Below, piece after piece: positions 44,095-54,727 of a DNA stretch of 64,000 nt. The notes beneath the pieces are model-generated. The model had not been told where the DNA came from and did not search any database. It worked only from the letters and a program-made list of their open reading frames with translations. Positions within the stretch are counted from its first letter, which is position 1. The number at the start of each line of letters is the position of its first letter. A program made the position numbers and the translations under genes. Origin of the DNA: Podarcis raffonei (lineage: Eukaryota; Chordata; Lepidosauria; Squamata; Lacertidae); assembly GCF_027172205.1 (NCBI RefSeq), contig NC_070614.1, forward strand, positions 37,330,001 to 37,394,000. The letters are read 5' to 3'.

Positions 44095-44245
44095 AGGGCA
44101 AGTCCCACAGGAGAGGTGCAATGCTACAGGGAGGCAGATAAGACGAGGTGTACTTTTTCAGGAGTCCTGCCTACATTTCTCAGAACACCTCTGAGACTGG
44201 CTGCAAGTTAGAGCGCCAGCTTAATTCTTCCCTGAGACCAGGATT
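44095..44245 (+). repeat. Promoter-like module, degraded copy upstream of FUT-C
   Basis: A module copy with GATAAGACG in place of the TATA-like site and 'ccctgagaccaggattgcc', so the donor-like GT is absent. It is mirrored by 38080-38235. Confidence 0.6.
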
Positions 44246-44289
44246 GCCTTCAGACAGCTTGGTGGTCAGGTAACTTCATACCCTCCAAC

Positions 44290-44455
44290 ATTTCTCCAAT
44301 GAAAATAGGGCCGTCCTACCAGGAGGGGTGCACTGCTACATAGAGGCAGATAAAAACAGATGTACTTTTTTCTGGAGTCCTGCCCACATTTCTCAGAACA
44401 CCTCTGGAGACTGGCTGCAACTTCAAGCACCAAGTTAATTTTTCCCTGTGACCAG
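44290..44455 (+). promoter_or_regulatory. Candidate promoter and 5' UTR exon of FUT-C
   Basis: TATA-like GATAAAA (44349-44355), 'cctgcccacatttctcagaa', and donor-like ACCAG/GTGAG with GT at 44456-44457. The acceptor partner would be the AG at 45467-45468, giving an intron of about 1.0 kb. It is conserved with copies A and B, but function is inferred. Confidence 0.45.
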
Positions 44456-44489
44456 GTGAGAAACAATGCTGAGGGATCTCTTTGCTGAC

Positions 44490-44523
44490 TGTGTGTGTGT
44501 GTGTGTGTGTGTGTCTGTGTGTA
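44490..44523. repeat. (TG)n microsatellite
   Basis: About 16 TG units with one interruption, followed by a G-run at 44525-44536. Confidence 0.95.
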
Positions 44524-45487
44524 TGGGGGGGGGGGGCAAAACACATGCAAGAAGCAAGACTAGGTGGTGGAGAGATGGAACAGTGGAGGGGATGGAGAAG
44601 CAAAGGTCCCTCCCCTCTCCCCACCACGAGCAACAGAACATGGGAAAGTTGGATTCTTTGCTGGGAACTGGATGGACAGATAGAATAGAACCAGATATCA
44701 AGGTGCTATGAAGCAAACAAACATTTGTGGATTAGGCAGCAGTTCCTACAGAAAAAGAGAGGATCTCTTCATTTATTTCCAGGAGCTGCCAACATCACAA
44801 AAGTGGAAATGACTGTTATGGAGAAAGAAAAAGAAATGGGAAATGATTGCTAACAGAACAATGACAGTGTTATATCCTGGGATAACCATAAAGGGTATCT
44901 GGCTCCTTATAAGTCCTCCATTGCTTCAGTGACCAAAGAAGAGGACTTTAACTTAGATGGACATCTAGGAAATTGTGACTCCTGGGAATTGAACTGTGTT
45001 GCCATATACCTGAATGTGGTCAAAAGTGGCAGAATACTATCTTAAGAACAAAGAAGTGAGAAGACAGGAGGCCTCCCTTCTTCGCATTTACAGTTAGGAA
45101 TGTCTTTGGTTATGCAAATACATTTAAAAAAAAATAGACCGAAAGACTAATTTCAAGTAATTAGCAACAATTAATTTAGAGACAAAGTTGATGTAAAAAT
45201 GCACAAATTTCCAGAAACAAGGTTAGACTACATAAGTGAAGAAAAGGATTTGCATAGTGCAAAGGCTGGCTTTACTTGAAGTATCCTTCTAGGCATTTGT
45301 GTAGTGGCTTTTAGGCTTATAAATTTAAAATTGAACTTGATATATATTATGGACATGTATAGCATAAAGGGTCACATTGCCATCTATGTCACTGCTGATG
45401 TACAACAGTGGTTGTGTTCTGCATGTTGATCTTACCTGTCTTTTCATCCTACTTGGCTCTTCCTTTAGGTGTTCCTATTATGCAGGT

Positions 45488-46669
45488 ATGGCTCTCTCAC
45501 AAAGATGTTCCTTCAGCCAACCTGTCCTCTTATTCTTCCTCTGCTTCTTTGGCCTCCTGTCCCTCTCTACATTCTTGTACTTGTCTGAAAAAATACCATA
45601 TCAGCAGTGGAGGATCAGCTTCAAGAATGCACCCAGTTTCCCAGGGATGGGACCTCCTTCTTGCCTAACGGCCACCACCACTTCTTCTCGGTCATACTAT
45701 AACACCACTTCTTCCAGGTCATCCTCTAAGACAATGGATAGTGGTATATGGACAGTGAACTCCATTGGCCGTTTGGGAAACCAGATGGGGGAATATGCCA
45801 CCCTCTATTCCTTAGCCAAGATGAATGGACATCAAGCCTGTATTTATCCTGCCATGCACCAGTACCTCTCACCAATATTCCGGATCACTTTGCCTGTGAT
45901 CAATGCTGAATTGGACAAAAAGATCCACTGGAAGGACTTTGGTCTGCATGACTGGATGTCAGAGAGTTATAAACACATCAAAGGCAAGTACGTCCGGCTG
46001 ACGGGCTTCCCATGTTCTTACACCTTTTATCACCATATCCGCCAAGAGATACTTCAGCAGTTCTCCTTCCATGACCACATCAAGGAAGAAGCCAATCAAT
46101 ATCTTCAGAAGCTAAGAGGGCAGCGCCAGGAGGTGACATATGTTGGAGTGCATGTCCGCAGAGGGGATTATGTCTATGAGATGCCCAAGATCTGGAAAGC
46201 TGTGGTGGCTGACAGAGGCTATTTGGAGAAAGCCATGAACTATTTCAGAGAGAAGTACCCCAATCCCATCTTTGTGGTGACCAGCAATGGGATGGAGTGG
46301 TGCAAGAAAAACATCAATGCCTCCAGAGGGGATGTGTATTTTTCTGGGGATGGGCGCGAGTCCTCTCCAGGGAGGGATTTTGCTCTCCTTGCTCATTGCA
46401 ACCACACAATAATGACAATTGGCACTTTTGGCTTCTGGGCTGGCTACCTGGCTGGTGGGGAGACTGTCTACTTGGCCAACTACACCCTCCCAGACTCTCC
46501 CTTCCTTAAGTTCTTCAAGCCCTCGGCAGCCTTTTTGCCTGAATGGATTGGAATCCCAGCGGACCTTTCCAATCTGCTGTCCAGAAGACAGAAACTTGAG
46601 GAGACAGTTGTTGAATCATGTCTAATGTTAATAATAATAATAGTAATAATAATAATAGTAATAAAATAA
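45488..46669 (+). CDS. FUT1/FUT2-like: Galactoside alpha-1,2-fucosyltransferase, copy C, altered C-terminus
   Basis: A GT11 enzyme of 393 residues with the same Golgi type II layout as A and B: anchor about 14-33, stem, [11 protein letters not shown] (94-104), HVRRGDY (222-228), and GTFGFWAGY (312-320, where A and B have I). Residues 1-365 align with A and B throughout. After NLLS at 365, a 19 bp deletion shifts the frame, and the last 28 residues are unrelated: [13 protein letters not shown] then [15 protein letters not shown]. The hydrophobic part is read from the (ATA)n/(GTA)n tract of an inserted LINE tail. The usual C-terminal glycosylation site (NSS) is lost. The start at 45488 follows an acceptor-like AG at 45467-45468. 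The catalytic core is intact, so it may be active, but the new tail could change sorting or stability. Confidence 0.9.
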   Translation: MALSQRCSFSQPVLLFFLCFFGLLSLSTFLYLSEKIPYQQWRISFKNAPSFPGMGPPSCLTATTTSSRSYYNTTSSRSSSKTMDSGIWTVNSIGRLGNQMGEYATLYSLAKMNGHQACIYPAMHQYLSPIFRITLPVINAELDKKIHWKDFGLHDWMSESYKHIKGKYVRLTGFPCSYTFYHHIRQEILQQFSFHDHIKEEANQYLQKLRGQRQEVTYVGVHVRRGDYVYEMPKIWKAVVADRGYLEKAMNYFREKYPNPIFVVTSNGMEWCKKNINASRGDVYFSGDGRESSPGRDFALLAHCNHTIMTIGTFGFWAGYLAGGETVYLANYTLPDSPFLKFFKPSAAFLPEWIGIPADLSNLLSRRQKLEETVVESCLMLIIIIVIIIIVIK

Positions 46670-46735
46670 TAATAATAATTTATTATTTATAACCTGCCCA
46701 TCTGGCTAAGTTTCCCCAGCCCCTCTGGGTGGCTG
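46627..46735 (-). mobile_element. L2/CR1-type LINE 3' tail at the FUT-C 3' end
   Basis: (TAA)n with interspersed TAG/GTA, then 'cctgcccatctggctaagtt', CCCCAGCCCCTCTGGG. It is inserted between sequence equivalent to 22883 and 22893 of copy A, so the FUT 3' UTR resumes right after it (CTGTTGGAAGGACTTG). Confidence 0.8.
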
Positions 46736-47015
46736 TTGGAAGGACTTGTCTGGGCACTGATTCCACAAAGCATGTATGTGAGAGTGGTCACCAGCACTCC
46801 TGACAGGGGGCTCAAAGACCTAGCTTGTTCAAACACATTGATTCCTGTTTTAGACCTTACTTTGCAGTAAGGTGCAGAGGTTGGGACATAACCATATTCT
46901 GGGCCCTTCCACCACCAAGCACTTAGCAGCAATATGTACACAGGCCTTATTTCCCCCCTCACTGGTTTCACTGTAGAACTTTTTCTTGCCCCCCTATTCC
47001 AGATGTAGATCTTCA
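46736..47015 (+). other. FUT-C 3' flank shared with A and B
   Basis: Colinear with 22893-23120, including 'aggtccaggg'-free 3' UTR landmarks such as GGGCACTGATTCCACAAAGC and 'gagagtggtcaccagcactc'. Confidence 0.7.
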
Positions 47016-47124
47016 CTCACCCCTTCTTCCAGGTAATTTTCCAGGTATTTTTGAGGCAGTGATTTGTGGGCTTGTTGAGCTTCAACTAATGCACACATGT
47101 CCTTACAAGTTGTATTATGTTTCG

Positions 47125-47860
47125 CACACCCTGTTCCCTACAGGTGAGCAGGATGACTCTCCTGGTATGCATTTCACATAAAATGAAGTGATGGCGCTGA
47201 CCTGTGTTTCAGAGGATTATCATGTTTTCTGCTTACATTGTAATTTTTTGTTTATTTCAACAAGTCTAGTAATTGAGTCATTTGAATTTAGTTAATTAGT
47301 TAGAAGTAGAAGAGCAAGTGGACTGGTGCAGTAGTTGTTCTTTCTGAGTAGCACCATGCATTTGCTCCTGTATCCTCTTGCCGCTGCTTAGCAGCCTTAT
47401 CAGGGCCCCCACTTACGTCTTGCCAAACAGGTGGGTCATGATCTGCCTTCTCTAGAGGAGATGGATGCTCCCTTTCACCAGGACCCTGTCTATGGCTTCT
47501 GGAGATATCACTAAATATATTCCATGCATTGTGAAGCTTCAGTCTCCAAAAACCACGAGCTTAAGACTTGAGCTATTTTTCAAAACAAAATGGGTGTTTC
47601 CCAGAATTCAGAATTCTTCAGCCTTCACCACATTTCAAGTTTGCATGGAATTACAGGAGACTCAAAGCGCTGTATTAAGGCCATGGACACCTTAAGGGAC
47701 GATTCTAAGTGGTTAGAGAAATCCTGCATTCAGTTAGTAAGATACACTGCTTTAACAGGCGGACTTTTATTATTATTGTTGCTTCAAGTTCAGGCAGAAA
47801 ACAAGTGGCCAGGAAGCCTCAGGCTGCTCTCACATCTGATGCATGTATCTGGTATGGAAA
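47125..47860 (+). repeat. ~730 bp direct repeat, right copy, downstream of FUT-C
   Basis: Partner of 42150-42880. It breaks off near 47875, where a relic FUT 3' end is attached. Confidence 0.85.
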
Positions 47861-47875
47861 ATGGCCAAGAAACCT

Positions 47876-47980
47876 GCCCAAGTCCAGAAGCCAGAAGCTT
47901 GAGCAGATAGTTGCTGATTCAGGTCAAATTAGATACTGCTGAAAGGACTTGTCTGGGCACTGATTCCACATCAGCATACA
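47876..47980 (+). pseudogene. Relic 3' end of a further FUT copy
   Basis: 'cccaagtccagaagccagaa' then GCTTGAGCAGATAGTTGCTG matches the last codons, stop and 3' UTR of copies A and B (22830-22922). It includes only ~27 coding bases. It is fused to the right direct repeat and is not the end of copy C, whose own 3' flank lies at 46736. It therefore marks a fourth, mostly deleted unit. Confidence 0.8.
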
Positions 47981-48089
47981 AATTGAGCCCACAAAGGAGC
48001 ATATTTCTAATGATGTGACTATGTTAGCATACATTTTCTGATGTCTTCTCAAATGGAAATTGGATCCTTAGGAGCACTGTTTGGGTGAA

Positions 48090-48540
48090 TGAGACTGAGT
48101 CTCATTTTAAATATTAGAAGCAGAGAACCAGGGAGTATCTGGTTCCTGCCTCACCTTAAACCTCTAAGGCCTACTTCTCCAGAAAACCTGTTTTCTCCAA
48201 GAGCACCTAGATCTAAATATTATGTGATGACTGAATATTATGAAACTTGGGCAGACAAGCTAGGTGAACCACTAACAAAGCACCTAAATGAATGGGCAGT
48301 TGGGAAAGAAATTTTAATACTCAAAAAAGCAAAAGAAAAATACAGAAGTAAGCTCATTGTCGACTGTATATTATAAAATATTAACATCTATTCTTACCAA
48401 ATAAAGTCATTTTAACCATATAGAATAATACCAAGCGGGTTTCATAAAAGGTAGAGTACTAAATATGAACATGAGACAAACAATCAGTGTTATCAAGAAT
48501 ATTAAGAACAGAGGACTCAGGGGACATGACTTCCAGAAAC
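48090..48540 (+). mobile_element. L1 LINE relic
   Basis: Broken frames read YYETWADKLGEPLTKHLNEW, then a KILTSIL-like stretch and SGFIKGRVLNMNMRQTI, the order of an L1 reverse-transcriptase region. Frame changes and stops show long decay. The boundaries are approximate. Confidence 0.55.
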
Positions 48541-48544
48541 CAAA

Positions 48545-49069
48545 GGGACAATCAGGTGAGGGAAAGCCCTTGTTTAGAAGTCTGGTGTGTAAACAGCAGG
48601 CAAAAGAAAAGGCATTTAATACACACGGATAAAATGCTTCGCCATGCCACATGGCTTGCGGGCATGACACAAGCACACCGCACAGCGTGCATGGCATTGA
48701 GCAGTTGAGTGGCAAGTATGCACAGTTGCTGTGGAATTTTGAGGGGGCCCAGCACCCTCCTTGAAGCTTTTGGTGGGCCCACAACTCCCGCTCCCCTAGA
48801 TGGTGCCCCTGACTCATAGCATTATTGTCCTTATCAAGCTGTGATTGTTCCAATTTTCATTTAGATTTGATGTTAATTCTGCAGTGGTTGACACCATTTG
48901 TGACAGAACCAAAGTCATGGGCAGATTCCTGGAAGCTGATGTACCGTGATGTACAGCTATCTGTCTCTCTCCTTTCATGTGTTCTATGCAACTTGGTTTC
49001 TGAAGGGCATCATGACTACAGCTGGACAGGATGAAGGCCAGGATGACATGATGGAAAAACATAGACACC
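48545..49069. other. No gene seen
   Basis: Overlapping small frames on both strands without a domain. Confidence 0.45.
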
Positions 49070-49077
49070 AGCAGGAG

Positions 49078-49418
49078 CAGGGCCGGATTTAGGTTTGATG
49101 AGGCCCTAAGCTACTGAAGGTAATGGGGCCCTTTATATGTCCAGCTGTCCTTTGTCAACAACAAACTGTCGCTGTTTTTTGTGTTGAATATATGCTATAT
49201 GGTAATTTATGGACCTAATCGGTATCTAAAGCCATTTGCATATCACAAAATATGTATTTTATCAAAGTAATTGTTGAACTGAAATACAATTAAGAAGTAT
49301 ATTAATAGTGAAATAATTATTAATCTCTAACTTAAAATGATTTTTTATTCATGGGGTGGGGGGGGGGAGTGGGGCCCTAAGCTATAGCTTGTTTCGCTTA
49401 TACGTAAATCCAGCACTG
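49078..49418. mobile_element. hAT-type MITE with perfect 8 bp duplication
   Basis: A 341 bp AT-rich non-coding element starting CAGGGCCGGATTTAGG and ending TACGTAAATCCAGCACTG, so the termini are inverted repeats. Identical 8 bp AGCAGGAG copies at 49070-49077 and 49419-49426. The sub-terminal GGGGCCCTAAGCTATAG mirrors 'gaggccctaagctact'. Confidence 0.9.
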
Positions 49419-49499
49419 AGCAGGAGTCAAATGGGCCAATTAGGAGAATCTACAACCAGGGTGTCATTGACTATTTGCATATTCTTCCAGTTGTAGATC

Positions 49500-50310
49500 T
49501 GAAGATCTGTTTTTGGGGGACAGGGAGCGGGCGGGTGTGGGGGATTCCCTGGTCCTGATTGGGGTAACTGTGCCCCTGAAGGACCAGGTGCGCAGCCTGG
49601 GAGTCATTTTGGACTCACAGCTGTCCATGGAGGTGCAGGTTAACTCTGTGTCCAGGGCAGCTGTCTACCAGCTCCACCTGGTACGCAGGCTAAGACCCTA
49701 CCTGCCCACGAACTGTCTCACCAGAGTGGTGCATGCTCTAGTTATCTCCCGCTTGGACTACTGCAACGTACTCTACGTGGGGCTACCTTTGAAGGTGACC
49801 CGGAAACTGCAATTAATCCAGAATGTGGCAGCTAGACTGGTGACTGGGAGTGGCCGCCGGGACCACATAACACCGGTTCTGAAAGATCTACATTGGCTCC
49901 CAGTTTCCGAGCACAATTCAAAGTGTTGGTGCTAACATTTAAAGCCTTAAATGGCCTCGGTCCTGTATACCTGAAGGAGCATCTCCACCCCCATCGTTCA
50001 GCCCGGACACTGAGATCCAGTGCCGAGGGCCTTCTACCAGTTCCCTCATTGCGAGAAGTGAGGCTACAGGGAACCAGACAGAGGGCCTTCTCGGTAGTGG
50101 CGCCCGCCCTGTGGAACGCCCTCCCATCAGATGTCACAGCGATAAACAACTACCTGACATTCAGAAGACATCTTAAGGCAGCCCTGTTCAGGGAAGTTTT
50201 TAATATGTAACGCTGTACTGTTTTTAACACTTGATTGGGAGCCACCCAGAGTGGCTGGGGAAACTCAGCCAGATGGGCGGGGTATAAATAAATTATTATT
50301 ATTATCATTA
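49500..50310 (+). mobile_element. L2-type LINE, 3' third with reverse-transcriptase end
   Basis: A 5'-truncated non-LTR element. One frame (49513-49935) carries LGVILDSQLSMEVQVNSVSR, RLDYCNVLYVGLP and LQLIQNVAARLVTG. A shift near 49900 moves the rest to another frame (to 50210), with FKALNGLGPVYLKEHL and RAFSVVAPALWNALPSDV. The 3' end has the tail 'ggctggggaaactcagccag' and GGGGTATAAATAAATTATT. These motifs fit L2 better than classical CR1. It identifies the family of the many short tails elsewhere in the window. Confidence 0.8.
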
Positions 50311-50329
50311 TTATGATGGGTTAGGCAGG

Positions 50330-51185
50330 GAGCCGTCACATGAGGACATTTCTCTCCACACAAAGATTCCTAGTTTCTCACTTGGAATAAAATTGAGAAG
50401 AGGTGAGCAAAAACAGAAAGCCAGGCATTATTTGCAAACAGAGCTGGTTCTTCTGATTTTGCATGGAGCGTCCTTGCATGCATCAGGATAGGGTCTTGGC
50501 CATTGAAATGGTTCAGTCAGGACTACTTAAAGCTGCCCTCTCCTCCAGCTGTACACAGCCTCTGCCACAATCAGCACCAAGACAACCAAGACCAAGGCAG
50601 ACACTCCCAGGCGAATGTTGTCCTCGACAGATGCGTCCCCTGTAAAAGCAGGAGAAGGAAGACTCTGTCACTTATTCATTGCAAATAAAAAACCAAGGCT
50701 CCTGCAAACTGCTCACTTTTCATTCTTGCATTATTTTGTTTTCCTCTATATGCCCACAAACTGGTGCAGGAAGTCAGTTTTTTTTTCGTGATTGACCGTG
50801 AAAAGTTAAAGTGCGGCTTAAATTTGCAACCTTACCAAAACTGGCCTTTACGATATCGCTGCTGAAACAGACATATGGTAAAATGGAATGGGTGTAAGTG
50901 CCTGAAGAATTTTAAGGTGGCGGCTTATATTCAGGTGCGGCTTATATTTGGGCCAATACAGTAAATCCAGTAGGACCTATGTGGTCTTGCCACTTAGCAG
51001 AGAATTGCAGGTGCAGTTGGGGATAACTATTATTGCAGAATTTGAGTTAACCTGGTGCACAGCCTTGCTTTCCTAACTAGTCATGTCCCAAGGAAACACA
51101 GCCCTGTGCACAGCCTGCTCGCAGTAGGACATGCTTGGCTCTGTTTTCCCTAATCTGTTAACTGCTTCCATGGCTCCTCTTGTTT
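50330..51185. other. No gene; possible MITE end
   Basis: No supported gene. At about 50795-50965, 'aagtgcggcttaaatttgca' and 'aggtgcggcttatatttggg' are near-repeats of the kind seen at MITE ends. I could not define its boundaries. Confidence 0.35.
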
Positions 51186-51378
51186 GGGGTACATAGCTTA
51201 GGGGTAGAGCATCTGCTTTGCATGCAGAAGCTCACAGGTTAAATCCCTGGCGTCTGCAGGTAAAATGGGGAGAGAACCTCTCCCGAAATCTTGGAGAGCT
51301 ATGGCCAGTCAGTGTAGACGCTACTGAGATAGATGGACCAATGGTCTCAACCTGTCTAAGGCCCTTTCCTGTGCTCCT
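51186..51378 (+). mobile_element. tRNA-Ala-derived SINE
   Basis: The head GGGGTAGAGCATCTGCTTTG, anticodon-loop-like 'tttgcatgcag' (TGC, alanine) and a B-box-like GGTTAAATCCC are followed by 'ggccagtcagtgtagacgct' and 'gatggaccaatggtct'. The lost tRNA folding at the 3' half and the SINE body argue against a real tRNA gene. Confidence 0.78.
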
Positions 51379-51479
51379 ACCCAGCAACTTAACATGGAGC
51401 AGGAGGAAGGCAGAATGGTGTCCCCAGGACCCTCCTTGGGAATCATGGACACAGTACGGTCCCCCCCCCACAATAATAT

Positions 51480-51781
51480 TTATTATTTTCCATACATAAA
51501 CATAACAGAAAAAGCCAACAATAATAAAGGAGAAAGAATGAAACGGGAAAAAGAAAAAGGAAAAAGAACATAAAACCTAAAATACATCAAATCACCACAT
51601 AAACTAAAACATAATTAATTGATCAAAATCCATCTTCCTAAACATATTACTTGACTTCCTCAAATCTCTTCCATCTGAGTTTTTTTTAGTAATTATATAT
51701 AGCAGTTTCCAATATCATTATTTCATAAAACCATATCACAGTCATCATCATATTTCCTAACTTTCCTTATCGTACATTTTC

Positions 51782-51813
<32 letters not shown>

Positions 51814-51970
51814 TCACAAGTTAATCCTAGGCCTAACTGATTCTTTCAAGTGATTACATATCTTTAATATTACAATATTTATTCAAATAGTCTTTAAATT
51901 TCTTCCAGTCTTCTTGGTATTCCTCTTCTTTCTGGTCGTGGATTCTCCCGGTGAGATCTGGCTGATCACA
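51480..51970 (-). mobile_element. L1 LINE 3' end
   Basis: On the minus strand coding ends with DLTGRIHDQKEEEYQEDWKK, FKDYLNKYCN, close to the end of the L1 at 30167-31554. An A-rich 3' UTR continues down to about 51480, with a (TTTA)n run at 51784-51811. 5'-truncated. Confidence 0.75.
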
Positions 51971-51979
51971 CAGTAGGTT

Positions 51980-52470
51980 TTTTGTTGTGGTTCTGGACAG
52001 TTTAGAGGTAACACTCCCAGAGGTGTTCTTATTCACTGGGTGCCTGCCCATATTATCCGGGCATTTTTCTTTTCATTCAGCAGAGTTACTGAGAGTCTCT
52101 GAGAGTTGGTTTTGTTTTTGTGAGAGACAGAACGCTGCAAGCATGCAGCTCGATTCTGTCAGTTTATTTCCTGTTTGTTTATGCTTCCGAATAAACACCT
52201 TTGGTAGAATAGAAGCACTGGTGTCAAGTTGAGTTATTGAAGACACCACTTTGATACAGACCAAGCCATTTATGCTGCGTACGAACTCTGCAACGACAAC
52301 AGCAGTGTGCACAAGAAGTGTGTGGGTGCAGGTGGCCATAAACGTCGGACCAGGTCGTAAATCAGGCTAATTGCAGTGCTGGGTGGCAGACTCTGTGGGT
52401 CAAAGGATTTACGACCTACAAACTTTCACAGTTTTCCTGCTGAGGAATGGATTGGGCCAATGGTATTTGT
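51980..52470. other. No gene seen; LTR-like signals too weak to call
   Basis: An AATAAA lies near 52190 after a TG-rich segment, which hints at an old retroelement end, but I could not find paired termini. Confidence 0.3.
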
Positions 52471-52474
52471 ACGT

Positions 52475-52585
52475 ATATATGTATTTAATGAATTTCCATG
52501 CCACCTTTCACCCAAGGATCAGAGGGTGGTTTATAGTATAAACACACAAAAATATGCAGCAGAATAAGAAACAAAACAATAACCC
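52475..52585 (-). mobile_element. LINE tail of the 'CCACCTTTCA' type
   Basis: 'atgccacctttcacccaagg' and 'agggtggtttatagtataaa' resemble 55445-55555 and 60025-60130. A truncated CR1/L2-like end, minus orientation. Confidence 0.45.
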
Positions 52586-52723
52586 CCAGAATGCCCCCAG
52601 ACTTTAAAGATGCTCTTTTAAGATGATAGTAATAAACTAAGAATCTGATCCTAACTTCAGTGATCTCAAAGATCTAAACCCCCCTATTGGGTTCATCAAG
52701 TACAACTTGTCTTGCAAAATTAC

Positions 52724-53029
52724 CTGAGCACTCCACACTGGCATCCTGGCTGTGGTTGCAGCTGTGCTCTCCCCAGGGACTTTGGGAACACTCACTCAGG
52801 AAAGCTTCTTCTCCTGTACAGTTGAGTCCCTCCAGCCAGATGGGGCCAGATCCTTGTCCAAACAAGCCTCCACCAAATGCTTTGGAGGCATTTCCACAGC
52901 CCAGTTCCCTGCACACAACGTGAGCATCATGCAAATCCCAACCAGCATCACACACAGTCCCCCACTGGCGGTTGTGCAGCACCTCAATCCTCCCAGAGCA
53001 GCGACTTGGGCCATTCACTAGGCGGAGCT
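52724..53029 (-). CDS. SRCR domain exon (exon a of partial gene)
   Basis: A 306-base exon coding one group B SRCR domain: SELRLVNGPSRCSGRIEV, NRQWGTVCDAGW, VCRELGCGNASKAFG, NCTGEEAFLSECSQSPWG and a C-terminal ECSG. All eight cysteines of group B are present. Acceptor ATCAG precedes 53029 and donor GGTAAT follows 52724, both on the minus strand. The intron phase is 1 at each side, so the exon is symmetrical. It is the most 3' of the six exons visible. SRCR domains bind proteins or microbial ligands in secreted or surface receptors. Confidence 0.9.
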
Positions 53030-54424
53030 CTGATGGGACAAAAAAATAACTAAACGTGAAAGCTCTGATGGGACAGAGTTGAACATAGTAACAAATATGT
53101 GGCATTGAATCTTGCTTGTTAAAGAGAAGTGTTAAGAATTGGGAGTCCTGGGCCTGCTATTGTCACCAACTAATGCTTTCCATATGCAATGAGAGGGGCT
53201 AAAACCTAAGGCATCCTGGGAGCCCCACTCTGCACCTCGGAAGCCTCAGGTTCTGATTCTGCAAGTTTCATTCATTCATTTATGCTTTATTTAATGTTAT
53301 TTGAAAGCCCTTGATCAGAAAAAGAATATACGTTGAAATTATCAATTAAAGTTACCATTAAACAGAGATTAAATAAAATATGTAATGTTAACATGGATAT
53401 TAAAAACACACGTCAGCATTACATCTTTAAATAGGCTTGTTTAGACATATTTTTTATAACAAAATAATTTTTATTTGATTTTGCAAATATAAATTTATAA
53501 CAAAACCAAATACATATCCATATAAAGAGATTTCTCTGAGTCTTGAGACTTCCTCCCATCTCCTCCATGGATCCCATTATAAACATTTTCTACTGCATAT
53601 CATTTCATAATCCGTATTTTATACCATCCATATTATCCATAGTATTTGTTACGGCACAAGTGAGATTAAAATGTTTTCATCTGCTTACAGTGGTCTTCTA
53701 AATAAATTATAAATTTCCCCCGTTCTTTTTTAAATGCTTTGTCCTCTTGGTTCCCGAGCTTTCCAGTCGGTTTTTGTCATTTCGGCATAGTCCATCGGTT
53801 TAACTTGCCATTCCTCTCTTCTTTCCACCAACAGAAAATGTTTAATGAAGTGTCAGTTCCTGGGTTCAACCCAACTGCTCTGCTATGTTTGCTTATCAAT
53901 AGATGGGGAGTAGAAAGTGGGAAGAGAGAGAGAAATGTTGAATTTCGCGGCACCAGATACCAGGGCTCTCCCTTTCTGGACTCTGCTCAAAGGATTCTGG
54001 GCACTGTAGTTTGGTGAGGGTTGGTGATAAATGTAACTCTGTGAAGGGTAAACTACAGTGCCCAGAATTCCTTGCAGGCAAGAATGTGCACTGGATTCAC
54101 TTTAAAGGTACAGGAGCATGCAACTCCAGACATGATGCCATGGCTATGAAGGACATCAAACGTCATTTGGATTTAGAACTCCTCTAGGGAATGTTACTCA
54201 CACCTAGTACTTATCTAGAAAGCTAGAACGGCATTGGGACACTTCTTTTGTTTCTAGAGAAAGCAAAAATGACACAGAATGAAAATTATATTGTGAACTG
54301 CCCTTCTTCCTCCTCCTCCCAGCTCAACTATCAGCATCAGAACTCTTCAGCAACCTTCTATTGGCAAAATAGACTTACTAGTTGAACTTGCAGCCAGTTT
54401 CCAAGGCCACAGTATAGCTATTAC
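53030..54424 (-). other. Intron between SRCR exons b and a
   Basis: Holds an L1-like 3' region on the minus strand (about 53450-53830; low coding content, A/T-rich) and a palindromic element at 53950-54080 ('aggattctgggcactgtagt' against 'aactacagtgcccagaattc'). No exon was recognised. Confidence 0.6.
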
Positions 54425-54727
54425 CTGAGCACACAACACTGGCAACTTCTCCATGGCTGCAATCATGTGTTCTCCACTGTAAGTCACAGTCCTTGAAGGC
54501 AGCTTCTGTCCCCTGACAACTGACACCAGACAACCAGGTGGGTCCATTTCCTGTTCCAAAGTGAGCTCCTCCTGCAGCCAGCAAGGCTTCACCACATCCA
54601 AGCTCTCTACATACAACTTGGGCACTGGTCAGATTCCATCTGTCATCACACACAGCCAGCCACTGCCAGTTGTGGAGCACCTCAACTCTTCCAGAGCAGC
54701 TGCTTATACCATTCACCAATCTGATCT
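54425..54727 (-). CDS. SRCR domain exon (exon b)
   Basis: A 303-base exon: EIRLVNGISSCSGRVEVLHN, WQWLAVCDDRW, VVCRELGCGEALLAAG, SCQGTEAAFKDC, HDCSHGEVASVVCSG. Eight cysteines in group B spacing. Acceptor CAACAG before 54727 and donor GGTAAT after 54425, with phase 1 at both ends. It joins in frame to exons a and c. Confidence 0.92.

Noticed and set aside
51186-51260. tRNA-Ala gene
   Set aside because: Good similarity in the first part, but mismatched stems, a changed B box and a SINE body downstream. The same applies at 6986, 18898 (minus) and 19875.
52030-52330. Possible old LTR ending
   Set aside because: AATAAA and TG-rich sequence only. No paired termini or flanking duplication could be found.
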